The notes beneath the pieces are model-generated. The model was not told the origin of the DNA. It made no database searches and saw only the letters and a list, made by a program, of their open reading frames with translations. A DNA stretch of 50,611 bases from an uncultured Oscillospiraceae bacterium (GTDB lineage: Bacteria; Bacillota; Clostridia; Oscillospirales; Acutalibacteraceae), in assembly GCA_905193225.1 (NCBI GenBank), contig CAJJNV010000015.1:1-50611 (forward strand), given 5' to 3'. The position numbers were made by a program, and so were the translations under genes. Position 1 is the first letter of the stretch. Every line of letters begins with the position of its first letter. Positions 7,133-14,753 of the stretch are shown here, piece after piece.

Positions 7133-7692
7133 AGCTTTTTACCGCTCCTTTCGGCAATTATTGTGGCCGCAAGACCCACTGCGGCGGCCGAAACGATGAT
7201 TATGAGCACGTTAAAGGAAAAAATCGCCGAAGCCGCAAAGGCAAGAAAGGCAATTATATAGGAGAAAATATTTTTTGGGCACTGCTTATACATCGAAATA
7301 AATCCCTTTATAATAAGTGCAAGCACCCCTGCGCGGATTCCCCAAAAGGCGTATTTGACCGCCCTTATCTGCTCAAACTGTTTAAGCACGAAGGAAACAG
7401 CAAGAATGATTATAAAGGAGGGGAGTACCACGCCGAGGGTGGCGAGGAATGAACCCATAACTCCGCCCACCTGGTATCCCACAAAGGTTGCCGAGTTAAC
7501 GGAAATTGGGCCGGGAGTGGATTCTGAAATTGCCACGATATCGAGAATGTCTTTTTCGCTTATCCAACCTTTTTTTTCGGCCATTTCCCTTTGAATGAGG
7601 GGGATCATGGCATAACCGCCGCCGAAGGTAAATGCGCCGATTTTGAAGAATGTCCAAAAGAGTGACAGGAGCTTTTTGGCATCTGCTTTCAA
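7129..7692 (-). CDS. chrA: Chromate transporter family protein, half-length subunit 1
   Basis: A 187-residue polytopic protein with the same two motifs as its partner: TFGGGYAMIPLIQ and VAISESTPGPISVNSATFVG. Translation appears to start at TTG 7692 (KADAKKLL follows), with AAAGGA about 10 bp upstream. The 4 bp overlap with the downstream half implies coupled translation and a heteromeric transporter in the cytoplasmic membrane. Oxyanion export is the family role; the substrate here is unproven. Confidence 0.88.
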   Translation of the reverse strand: MKADAKKLLSLFWTFFKIGAFTFGGGYAMIPLIQREMAEKKGWISEKDILDIVAISESTPGPISVNSATFVGYQVGGVMGSFLATLGVVLPSFIIILAVSFVLKQFEQIRAVKYAFWGIRAGVLALIIKGFISMYKQCPKNIFSYIIAFLAFAASAIFSFNVLIIIVSAAAVGLAATIIAERSGKKL

Positions 7693-7795
7693 AAAATCAC
7701 AATCCTTTCCGATTTGTCGGGATTTTAATTAAACGAGTTATCGGGTTAATCAATCATGATTGAACGCCGATCGATTATCTGGCTGTTACATTATT

Positions 7796-7830
7796 AAACC
7801 CGCCGCAAAAAAAGTGTACGGCGGGTTTTA
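7796..7830 (-). terminator. Terminator downstream of tyrS
   Basis: AAACCCGCCG and CGGCGGGTTT form a 10-pair stem with an A-rich loop, immediately after the tyrS stop on the minus strand. The following minus-strand bases are AATAATG, a weak U tract. Confidence 0.6.
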
Positions 7831-7833
7831 TTA

Positions 7834-9060
7834 TTATTTGATTTCGCCTACGAAATATTTTTTCTTGCCCCGTCTGACGATGAGATATTTACCGTCGATG
7901 AGATTATCGGAATCAACATCCGTTTCATCGGGAGCGGTAACAATATCGCCGTTGACGGTAAGAGCATTGTTCTTAGCCATTTCGCGAACCTCTCGCTTGG
8001 AGGGGAAAACCTTGGCTTCGACGAGAATGTCGATAAGCTTGCCTTTTTTCGCTTCAAAGTGGGGCACCTGAGAAAGGGCCGAAAGCAGATCCCTTACCGG
8101 AATGTGTTTGACATCGCCCTTAAACATCAGCTCGCTGATTTTTTCGGCCTCCTCAAAAGCTCCCTCTCCGTGGAGATCGTCGAGGATTTCCTTTGCAAGG
8201 CGTTTTTGAGCCATACGTTTTTCGGGAGCGGCAAAATGTTCCTTTTCGATCTGCTCGATGGTCTCCCTGTCGAGGAAGGTCAGCTTTTTAAGGTAATCGA
8301 TGACCACCGCGTCCTCGGAATTGAGCAGGAACTGATAAAGCTCGTAGGAGCTGGTCTTGTTTTTGTCGATCCAAACGGCGTTGCCTTCGCTTTTGCCGAA
8401 TTTGTTGCCGTTGGCATCGGTTACGAGAGGCATGGTCATTGCATATACCTCTTCACCGGTGGTCTTTCTGATAAGCTCGATGCCGGTGGTGATGTTGCCC
8501 CATTGATCGGAACCTGCAACCTGAAGATCGACTCCTTTGTGTTCGTGGAGCCACTTGAAATCGAGACCCTGAATGAGCATATATGAAAACTCGGCGTAGG
8601 AAATGCCGGTCTCCATCTGACGGCGGACAAGATCCTTGTTGAGCATATAGTTGACATTTATATATTTTCCGTAATCGCGGAAAAAGTCGATTATGTGTAT
8701 ATCCTTGACCCAGTCGTAGTTGTTGACCACTTCATAGGGAAAGAATTTCTGAACCTGAGCCTTTAAGGCTTCGTAATTTTTAAATACCGTATCCCTGTCC
8801 GAAAGGGCGCGCTCGGTGGTGCCTCTTGGGTCGCCGATAAGACCTGTGGCCGCTCCCACAAGAATGATGGGGGTGTGGCCGGCCTTGGCAAGACGGCGGG
8901 TGATGAGGAAGGAGGAATAGTGACCGAGATGCAGGCTGTCGGCTGTGGGGTCGGTGCCTATATAAAAGGTCATACCGCCGGCGTTAAGCTTGTCGATAAG
9001 ATCTTTGGAGGAAATGTCTTGAATAAGGCCTCTCCATTCGAGTTCTTCGTATAAAGTCAT
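7834..9060 (-). CDS. tyrS: Tyrosyl-tRNA synthetase
   Basis: A 408-residue class I aminoacyl-tRNA synthetase that charges tRNA-Tyr in the cytoplasm. The HIGH motif appears as HLGH at residues 44-47, the tyrosine-pocket segment as QVAGSDQWGN, and the KMSKS loop as KFGKSEG near 230. The last 60 residues form an S4 RNA-binding domain (NNALTVNGDIV). Length and layout match the bacterial TyrS1 type. No T-box leader is visible in the 60 bp separating it from the upstream HAD gene, so it may share that gene's transcript. A cognate tRNA-Tyr lies at 13780-13864. Confidence 0.97.
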   Translation of the reverse strand: MTLYEELEWRGLIQDISSKDLIDKLNAGGMTFYIGTDPTADSLHLGHYSSFLITRRLAKAGHTPIILVGAATGLIGDPRGTTERALSDRDTVFKNYEALKAQVQKFFPYEVVNNYDWVKDIHIIDFFRDYGKYINVNYMLNKDLVRRQMETGISYAEFSYMLIQGLDFKWLHEHKGVDLQVAGSDQWGNITTGIELIRKTTGEEVYAMTMPLVTDANGNKFGKSEGNAVWIDKNKTSSYELYQFLLNSEDAVVIDYLKKLTFLDRETIEQIEKEHFAAPEKRMAQKRLAKEILDDLHGEGAFEEAEKISELMFKGDVKHIPVRDLLSALSQVPHFEAKKGKLIDILVEAKVFPSKREVREMAKNNALTVNGDIVTAPDETDVDSDNLIDGKYLIVRRGKKKYFVGEIK

Positions 9061-9121
9061 TTTTTATCACTCCGCTATTAAAAAGTCATAGTTTCTATAT
9101 TATATCATTAAATTTCCGTTA

Positions 9122-9802
9122 TTACAAGCCCTTTATTACAATGTCGGCGGCTTCACTTATATTTTTCAGGGTCATGTCGGCAAGGGGAGAACTTTCTCCG
9201 GAATTATTAAGCCAAATTGCGGTGATGCCTGCACTTTTTCCGCCGATAATATCGGAGGAAAGACTGTCGCCGATTATGACGGCATTTTCCCTTTTGAAAT
9301 GTGTTATTTCGGCAAAACAGGCGTCAAAAAATCTTTTGTCCGGCTTTTCAAAACCGATTTTTTCGGAAAAAAAGACGTTTTCAAAATATTTGCCTATTCC
9401 GGTGTTTTTTATCCGTCCCTTTTGTACCTCTACGGTTCCGTTGGAGGCAATAAAAAGGCGGACTTTGCCGTAAAGCCGTTCAAGGGCTTCTCTTGCTCCC
9501 AAAAGCAGCCGTCCCTGTTTTGAAAGTTCGTTTTCGTATATTTCGTTGGCTTTTTGCGGGTCTGCGCTTTTTCCCATGGCCTCAAAAAGCAGACGGTAGC
9601 GGTTTGCCTTTACCTGCTCTCTTGTTATTTCTCTTTTTTCAAGCCTCTTCCACTGTGCGGAATTTATGCTGCTGTAAAGCCGGAGGGCGTCTTCGGTCGG
9701 TTCTATGCCGAGGGTAAGGAGCGTCTTTTTAAGCGCCGCTTTTTCATCGGCCTTAAAATCAAAAAGAGTTTCGTCAAGATCAAGCAATATAATGTTTTTC
9801 AT
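9122..9802 (-). CDS. HAD-family 5'-nucleotidase/phosphatase (YjjG/YfnB type)
   Basis: A 226-residue haloacid dehalogenase hydrolase. Motif I is DLDETLFDF at the N-terminus, motif II is IASNGT, the Lys motif is FEKPDKRFFD, and motif IV is IGDSLSSDI. The phrase LLDLDETLFDF and the helical cap match YjjG-like pyrimidine nucleotidases, which remove phosphate from non-canonical nucleotides in the cytoplasm. Substrate assignment is tentative. It has an extended -10 promoter on the minus strand (9827-9855) and lies 61 bp upstream of tyrS. Confidence 0.87.
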   Translation of the reverse strand: MKNIILLDLDETLFDFKADEKAALKKTLLTLGIEPTEDALRLYSSINSAQWKRLEKREITREQVKANRYRLLFEAMGKSADPQKANEIYENELSKQGRLLLGAREALERLYGKVRLFIASNGTVEVQKGRIKNTGIGKYFENVFFSEKIGFEKPDKRFFDACFAEITHFKRENAVIIGDSLSSDIIGGKSAGITAIWLNNSGESSPLADMTLKNISEAADIVIKGL

Positions 9803-9826
9803 TTCATTCTCCTTTCCAGCGGTTTT

Positions 9827-9855
9827 ATTATATCACGAAAAGGCTTAAAGGGCAA
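9827..9855 (-). promoter_or_regulatory. Promoter of the HAD gene (and possibly tyrS)
   Basis: On the minus strand TTGCCC (9850-9855) is followed by 17 bp and TATAAT (9827-9832), with an extended TG one base before the -10. The -35 overlaps one arm of the inverted repeat at 9852-9927. Confidence 0.6.
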
Positions 9856-9927
9856 CAGATGGTCGAACTCGGTACGGTTTCTTCCTGTGCGGCATCGCGT
9901 TCATCACCCGCAGGCGTCATCTGTTGC
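9852..9927. repeat. Inverted repeat between the divergent HAD and tex genes
   Basis: GCAACAGATG at 9852-9861 is repeated inverted as CATCTGTTGC at 9918-9927, 56 bp apart. One arm overlaps the HAD promoter -35; the other lies just upstream of the tex promoter region, where a TATAAT is visible at 9960-9965. It may be a paired operator or a structured spacer. Confidence 0.45.
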
Positions 9928-10005
9928 TAAAGGTTGCCTTGAACGAAAAAATATGATACTATAATTATAAAAACGGCAAAGCCTGTTGCCGAAAGGAAAA
10001 AAGAA

Positions 10006-12156
10006 ATGGACTATGCAAAAAAACTTGCCGAAGAGTTTTCGGTAAAAGAGCTTTATGCTCAGAACATAATATCCCTTCTCGACGAGGGCAATACCATCCC
10101 CTTTATTGCCCGCTACCGCAAGGAAATGCACGGAACCATGGACGATCAGCTCATCAGAAGCATTTCCGACCGTCTTAATTTTTTGCGGAAGCTGGACGAG
10201 CGGCGGGAAGAAATACGCGCGGCAATTTCATCGCAGGAGAAAATGACCGATGAAATTTCGGCCGCTCTCGAAAAGGCGGTTACACTTACAGAACTCGAGG
10301 ACATTTACCGTCCCTTCCGTCCCAAAAGAAAGACAAGGGCGTCGGCGGCAAAGGAAAAGGGGCTTGAGCCTCTTTCGAACGAGATATTGCTCTGTCAGCT
10401 TAACAATACCGATGTAATGACCCTTTGCGAAAAATATGTCGATCCCGAAAAGGGAGTGAACACCGCCGCGGAGGCTCTTTGCGGCGCCAAGGACATTATC
10501 GCCGAAAGCGTTTCGGACAATGCCGATGTGCGGCGCAGGGTGAGAAATCTCGTTTATCTGAACGGTACGGTCGACTGCAAGGCGGCGGGGGAGGAAAAGA
10601 GCGTTTACGAAACCTACTATGACTTTTCTCAGGCCGTCGGAAAGATAGCCGGCCACAGGGTGCTTGCCATAAACCGCGGCGAAAAGGAAGGCTTTTTGAA
10701 GGTGTCGGTAAGCGTGGACAGCGAAAGACCCCTTAACGCCGTTTATTCTATGTTTGTAAAGGGTGAAGGCTCCTGCGCGGCGGCGGTAAAGGAGGCCTGC
10801 GAGGACGCATACAGTCGTCTTGTCTTTCCTTCCATCGAGCGGGAAATAAGAAACGAGCTTACCGAAAAGGCCGATGAATCGGCAATTAAGGTCTTTGGAA
10901 CAAATCTTCGCCAGCTTCTCCTTCAGCCCCCCATAAAGGGCAAAACAGCCATAGGTCTTGACCCGGGCTATCGAACCGGCTGTAAGGTGGCGGTGGTCGA
11001 TCCCACCGGCAAGGTGCTTGATACGGCGGTCATTTACCCTACCCACGGAAAAGCCCAGGTCGAAGCCTCAAAGCAGACCCTTAAAAAGCTTATCGAAAAA
11101 TACGGCGTCGACATAATCGCCATAGGCAACGGAACCGCGTCAAAGGAAACCGAGATGTTTACCGTGTCGGTGCTGCCCGAGGTAGGCCGAAAGGTATCCT
11201 ATATGGTGGTCAGCGAGGCGGGAGCCAGCGTCTATTCGGCCTCTAAGCTTGCGGCAGAGGAAATGCCCGAATTCGATCTGACCCTCAGAAGCGCCGTTTC
11301 CATTGCAAGAAGACTTCAGGATCCTTTGGCCGAGCTTGTTAAGATCGAGCCTAAGGCCATAGGCGTCGGACAGTATCAGCACGACATGCCTCAAAAACAG
11401 CTTTCCGAAGCTCTTGACGGTGTGGTTGAGGATTGCGTGAACAGCGTGGGCGCCGACCTTAACACCGCGTCGGAATCGCTGCTTTCCCACATATCCGGAC
11501 TGTCGTCGGCGGTTTGCAAAAACATTGTTGCCTACCGTGAGCAAAACGGACGGTTTGAATCGAGAGCCGAGCTTAAAAAGGTGCCGAAACTCGGCCCCAA
11601 GGCCTATGAACAGTGCGCCGGATTTTTAAGAGTATTCGACGGGAAAAATCCTCTCGACAATACCGGCGTTCATCCCGAAAGCTATAAGGCGGCCGAAAGT
11701 CTGCTCGGTCACTTCGGATTTACCAAAAAGTCAGTAAGTGCAAAGGAGCTTTGCTCCCTTGAAAAAATGGCGGAAAAAGAGGGCATAAAAAGCCTGTCGG
11801 AACAGCTTTCCATCGGCGAGCCTACCCTTAAGGATATCGTTAAGGAACTGTCCAAACCCGGAAGAGACCCGAGAGACGAGCTCCCCCCGCCGCTTCTTCG
11901 TTCGGATGTGATGGAAATGAAGGATCTTAAAGAAGGAATGACGCTTAAGGGAACGGTGAGAAATGTCATTGATTTCGGTGCGTTTGTGGACATCGGAGTA
12001 CATCAGGACGGTCTTGTACACATTTCTCAGATATGCAACAGCTTTATAAAGCACCCCTCCGAAAAGCTGAAGGTGGGCGATGTGGTCACGGTCAAGGTCA
12101 TCGGAGTCGATCTCGAAAAAAAGCGCATAAGCCTTTCGATGAAGGATATCGGCTGA
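10006..12156 (+). CDS. tex: Tex-family RNA-binding protein
   Basis: A 716-residue cytoplasmic nucleic-acid-binding protein. In order: an N-terminal helical region with the Tex phrase NIISLLDEGNTIPFIARYRK, a YqgF/RNase H-like domain starting GLDPGYRTGCKVAVVD near residue 322, tandem helix-hairpin-helix motifs (LKKVPKLGPKAYEQCAGFLR near 525), and a C-terminal S1 domain near 645-716 (GTVRNVIDFGAFVDIGVHQD). Tex proteins affect transcription, with roles in toxin expression and RNA quality control in other bacteria. It appears monocistronic. Confidence 0.96.
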   Translation: MDYAKKLAEEFSVKELYAQNIISLLDEGNTIPFIARYRKEMHGTMDDQLIRSISDRLNFLRKLDERREEIRAAISSQEKMTDEISAALEKAVTLTELEDIYRPFRPKRKTRASAAKEKGLEPLSNEILLCQLNNTDVMTLCEKYVDPEKGVNTAAEALCGAKDIIAESVSDNADVRRRVRNLVYLNGTVDCKAAGEEKSVYETYYDFSQAVGKIAGHRVLAINRGEKEGFLKVSVSVDSERPLNAVYSMFVKGEGSCAAAVKEACEDAYSRLVFPSIEREIRNELTEKADESAIKVFGTNLRQLLLQPPIKGKTAIGLDPGYRTGCKVAVVDPTGKVLDTAVIYPTHGKAQVEASKQTLKKLIEKYGVDIIAIGNGTASKETEMFTVSVLPEVGRKVSYMVVSEAGASVYSASKLAAEEMPEFDLTLRSAVSIARRLQDPLAELVKIEPKAIGVGQYQHDMPQKQLSEALDGVVEDCVNSVGADLNTASESLLSHISGLSSAVCKNIVAYREQNGRFESRAELKKVPKLGPKAYEQCAGFLRVFDGKNPLDNTGVHPESYKAAESLLGHFGFTKKSVSAKELCSLEKMAEKEGIKSLSEQLSIGEPTLKDIVKELSKPGRDPRDELPPPLLRSDVMEMKDLKEGMTLKGTVRNVIDFGAFVDIGVHQDGLVHISQICNSFIKHPSEKLKVGDVVTVKVIGVDLEKKRISLSMKDIG

Positions 12157-12260
12157 CTGCTTTGAAATTTTCCGACCTTTAATTCATTGCTTTTCAATTT
12201 CAACTGCCGCAGGCCGTGACAGGACGGCTGCGGCAATTGAAGTCTTTGTAAAGTACGCAC

Positions 12261-12289
12261 TTGAAATTCGGCGGGTTTTTATGTATAAT
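12261..12289 (+). promoter_or_regulatory. Promoter of the membrane protein-NUDIX operon
   Basis: TTGAAA at 12261-12266, 17 bp, TATAAT at 12284-12289. The longest-frame ATG at 12281 overlaps this -10, so it cannot be the start of the encoded protein if the promoter is real. Confidence 0.7.
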
Positions 12290-12310
12290 AAAAAGGAGAA
12301 GGTGAGCATT

Positions 12311-12991
12311 TTGAAAAACGAGCAAACAACCGCCGCCCAAAGCAGAGGCGAGCAGCTTGTGCTTGAGCGGGTGAGAGCTGAGCTTTATGAAAAATATCTG
12401 CCGAAAAAGGAAAAGTATAAACACGTCGGCGGAAGTATTTTTAACACGTCGAAATTTCTTTTTTATGTTTTTTCGGTGTGGTATTTCGTCGTTATCGTGC
12501 TCAACCTTTTTATATCCTCTCTTGCGGTGGAGAGATATTCCAATTCTTCCAATTCTCAAAAGCTTGCACAGTATTCAAACGACCGCCTGATGACGCTGCT
12601 TATGCTGGTGCTTTTGGTGGCTTCCTTTGTGCTGATGATAAAGAAAAAAAGAAAGCTTGCATCAATTCTTTCGCTTGCGGACGGCGCGGCGCTGGCGGCT
12701 CATATTTTTCAGATATCGGCCGTTTATCCCCTTAATTCTTCAAGCGATTATCAGACCGCCAATCCCGGTATTATCATATGGCTTTATGTTCCGGCGTTTC
12801 TTGCTGCGGTTTTTGCTCTTGTTGTACTTATAATCGAGCTTAGAGACGCGCGGCTTGAAAGGGCGGCATTTGAAAAGGAAACAGCCAAAATATACGAACG
12901 TTTTTCGGTCGACGGACAGCTTATGGACGAGGGAAAATGGCTTGAAGTCGTTTCGGAATACGAGCAGCAGAAAAAACAGGGGGAAGGGTGA
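12311..12991 (+). CDS. Four-helix integral membrane protein, function unknown
   Basis: A protein of about 226 residues with a charged N-terminal stretch of about 50 residues and then four hydrophobic segments: FLFYVFSVWYFVVIVLNLFI, LMTLLMLVLLVASFVLMI, SLADGAALAAHIFQISAV and IIWLYVPAFLAAVFALVVLI. A charged cytoplasmic tail of about 45 residues follows. The open frame reaches ATG 12281, but that codon overlaps the promoter -10, so TTG 12311 (six bases after AAGGTG) is the most likely start; GTG 12302 is an alternative. It sits 4 bp before the NUDIX gene, so the two are co-transcribed. No family recognised. Confidence 0.72.
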   Translation: MKNEQTTAAQSRGEQLVLERVRAELYEKYLPKKEKYKHVGGSIFNTSKFLFYVFSVWYFVVIVLNLFISSLAVERYSNSSNSQKLAQYSNDRLMTLLMLVLLVASFVLMIKKKRKLASILSLADGAALAAHIFQISAVYPLNSSSDYQTANPGIIIWLYVPAFLAAVFALVVLIIELRDARLERAAFEKETAKIYERFSVDGQLMDEGKWLEVVSEYEQQKKQGEG

Positions 12992-12995
12992 GCCT

Positions 12996-13496
12996 ATGGC
13001 CAAAGAATTGTGGGATGTTCTTGATAAAAACGGCGAGCCTACCGGAAAGACGGTGAGCCGCGGATTTAAGGGAGCCTTTCCCAAGGGGAAATACCATCTG
13101 GTGGTACACATCTGGATAAAAAATTCCAAAGGGGAATTTCTCATACAAAAGCGCAGCTCATTTAAACAGCCTATGGCCGGAGAATGGGCGGCCACCGGCG
13201 GTGCAGTTGTTGCCGGCGAGGAATCGAGAGAAGGCGCAAAGCGCGAGCTTTTTGAAGAACTTGGTATAACCCCTTCGGACAACGATTTTACGCTGGTAAA
13301 AAGGCTCAAGCGAAAAATTTCTCTTATGGATATATGGCTGACCCATTGCGACAAACCGGCCGACCGGCTTGTTTTGCAGGAGGAAGAGGTCGAAACGGTC
13401 AAATGGGTGTCGGAACAGACCCTCCGCCAAATGATCAGAGAGGGGAAATTCCACAATTACGGCAAAGAATATTTTGATATTGTCTTTTCTATGTAG
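12996..13496 (+). CDS. NUDIX hydrolase
   Basis: A 166-residue cytoplasmic protein with the complete NUDIX box: G at the start of GAVVAGEE, then REGAKRELFEELGI, matching GX5EX7REUXEEXGU. The N-terminus MAKELWDVLDKNGEPTGKTV and the PKGKYHLVVHIWI strand resemble the IPP-isomerase-like NUDIX branch, whose members hydrolyse diverse nucleoside diphosphate derivatives. The actual substrate cannot be read from sequence. ATG 12996 follows GGGGGAAGGG; the frame is open further upstream, but there it overlaps the preceding membrane gene. Confidence 0.9.
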   Translation: MAKELWDVLDKNGEPTGKTVSRGFKGAFPKGKYHLVVHIWIKNSKGEFLIQKRSSFKQPMAGEWAATGGAVVAGEESREGAKRELFEELGITPSDNDFTLVKRLKRKISLMDIWLTHCDKPADRLVLQEEEVETVKWVSEQTLRQMIREGKFHNYGKEYFDIVFSM

Positions 13497-13626
13497 CCGT
13501 TCTATGCAGCCGTCTTTTCGAACATTCCTGCCTGTGAGATGAGATGGGCACCGCAGCCAACGGGAGAGGTTAATCCCTGTACTGTGCAGCGGGAACTTAA
13601 AAAAATAAAAATTCTGAAAAAAACAC

Positions 13627-13655
13627 TTGACAGCCGAGGGTTTTTATGATATATT
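13627..13655 (+). promoter_or_regulatory. Promoter of the tRNA-Thr/tRNA-Tyr operon
   Basis: Consensus TTGACA at 13627-13632, 17 bp, TATATT at 13650-13655, about 25 bp before the first tRNA. It is one of the best matches to consensus in the window, as expected for a stable RNA operon. Confidence 0.8.
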
Positions 13656-13680
13656 AGCACTTGCGTTCAGCGGACAACTT

Positions 13681-13756
13681 GCTGGTGTAGCTCAGTTGGT
13701 AGAGCAGCTGATTTGTAATCAGCAGGTCGGGGGTTCGAGTCCGTCCACCAGCTCCA
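13681..13756 (+). tRNA. tRNA-Thr (anticodon TGT)
   Basis: A 76-nt cloverleaf. The acceptor arm GCTGGTG pairs with CACCAGC, the D arm is GCTCAGTTGGTAGAGC, the anticodon stem is CTGAT/ATCAG around TTGTA (anticodon TGT), and the T arm contains GGTTCGAGTCC. The discriminator is T and CCA is encoded. It reads ACA and related threonine codons. Confidence 0.96.
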
Positions 13757-13779
13757 ACGCTGATTTTTAAATTGAATAT

Positions 13780-13864
13780 GGGAGTGTACCCAAGTGGCCA
13801 AAGGGGGCAGACTGTAAATCTGTTGTCAGTGACTTCGGTGGTCCGAATCCACCCGCTCCCACCA
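13780..13864 (+). tRNA. tRNA-Tyr (anticodon GTA)
   Basis: An 85-nt class II tRNA with a long variable arm. The acceptor GGGAGTG pairs with CGCTCCC, and the anticodon stem CAGA/TCTG encloses CTGTAAA (anticodon GTA). The T loop contains GGTCCGAATCC, the discriminator is A and CCA is encoded. It lies 23 bp after tRNA-Thr in the same transcript. Confidence 0.96.
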
Positions 13865-13867
13865 TAA

Positions 13868-13909
13868 AGAAGCGACGATTTTCCTTGAGAAAATCGTCGT
13901 TTCTTTATG
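13868..13909 (+). terminator. Terminator of the tRNA operon
   Basis: GACGATTTTC pairs perfectly with GAAAATCGTC across a 5-base loop. The pairing extends outward through AAAGAA/TTCTTT, leading into T-rich sequence just after the tRNA-Tyr CCA end. Confidence 0.82.
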
Positions 13910-14028
13910 TCCTCTTCACTTTTCTCTTTCCCGCTCTTATCTCTTCTCTATAACAGCCGCTCCCGGAAAAAAGCAAGGAACAAGAGATAAAAGAAAAGGC
14001 GGCTTTGCTGCGTGAAGTTTAATTGCAA

Positions 14029-14057
14029 TTGTAATGCCGGGATTTTTGTGATACAAT
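14029..14057 (+). promoter_or_regulatory. Promoter of the barstar-like gene
   Basis: TTGTAA at 14029-14034, 17 bp, TACAAT at 14052-14057, with an extended TG just upstream of the -10. GAGGGTGAG follows as the ribosome site before ATG 14075. Confidence 0.6.
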
Positions 14058-14074
14058 CGAGAGGGTGAGATGTT

Positions 14075-14362
14075 ATGAAAAAAATCGTTACACTGGACTT
14101 GACAGATTGCAGATTCCTTGGAGAAATTCATTTGAGAATAAAAAAGGCCTTTGATTTTCCCGATTTTTACGGAGAAAACTGGGATGCATTTTGGGATCTG
14201 CTTTGGAGTGAGTGTGACGCAAATAAAATAGTTGTAATCGGCGAAAAGACAGTTTCGAAAGAACTCATACCCAGCGTTGAAATGGTAAACAAAATATTAC
14301 AGGAACTGAAAGAAGATCGTAAAAAATACGGAGATGAACTTGAAATCGAAATACGAGATTAA
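14075..14362 (+). CDS. Barstar-family RNase inhibitor, orphan
   Basis: A 95-residue cytoplasmic protein with the barstar hallmark DFYGENWDAFWDLL around residues 29-42, an N-terminal strand followed by a helix (HLRIKKAF), and a C-terminal strand LEIEIRD. Barstar folds bind and block barnase-type ribonucleases, and many homologues act as immunity proteins against polymorphic toxins. No barnase or toxin gene flanks it: tRNAs lie upstream and gltX downstream. It may therefore be a solitary immunity gene or regulate an RNase encoded elsewhere. Family call is firm; role is inference. Confidence 0.87.
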   Translation: MKKIVTLDLTDCRFLGEIHLRIKKAFDFPDFYGENWDAFWDLLWSECDANKIVVIGEKTVSKELIPSVEMVNKILQELKEDRKKYGDELEIEIRD

Positions 14363-14399
14363 ATAAAACCCTTGGTTTTTATTTAAAAACCGCATTATT

Positions 14400-14657
14400 A
14401 TGCTTGCAAAAGCGTATCTCAAAACCGATGTGTTCAAAAATGATGCTTTTGTCGGGCTGAAACCGACAGGGCCTGCCGATTCCGATGTCCGCTTCTATGA
14501 AGTGGCATAAATGTTTTTTGCAAACCTCCGTTCCTATGGTGGCAGCGGAGGTTTGCTGTTGTGTCACGCAATCTTTGCCGAAGAGACTCGGTGATTTTTT
14601 TGCGGATACGGTTTTATGAGCCAATCGATTTCAGATATTGCTCGGCCGAGCAATATC
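14400..14657. repeat. Gap before gltX: decayed-looking frame, 11 bp inverted repeat and 24 bp palindrome
   Basis: The 391 bp between barstar and gltX hold no gene I can defend. A 36-codon plus-strand frame at 14400-14510 (MLAKAYLKTDVFKNDAFVG and on) has no ribosome site and may be the tail of a lost gene. GCAAACCTCCG (14519-14529) and CGGAGGTTTGC (about 14546-14556) form an 11 bp inverted repeat. A perfect 24 bp palindrome with half-site GATATTGCTCGG lies at 14634-14657, just upstream of the gltX promoter. Confidence 0.55.
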
Positions 14658-14682
14658 GTGCAAAACAAACGAAAAGTTGACA

Positions 14683-14711
14683 TTGAAATGCAGAAAGGTA
14701 TGTGGTATAAT
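14683..14711 (+). promoter_or_regulatory. Promoter of the gltX-sfsA-SGNH operon
   Basis: TTGAAA at 14683-14688, 17 bp, TATAAT at 14706-14711, with an extended TGG immediately before the -10. A TTGACA at 14677-14682 is too far from the -10 (23 bp) to be the -35. No T-box leader is seen before gltX. Confidence 0.72.
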
Positions 14712-14753
14712 ATATCTTAGCTTTAATTCAACTTTTTTAAAGGAATGATCAAT

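Noticed and set aside
14379..14624. An 81-codon minus-strand frame after barstar
   Set aside because: No ribosome site and no family features; could have been a toxin partner but shows no RNase motif.
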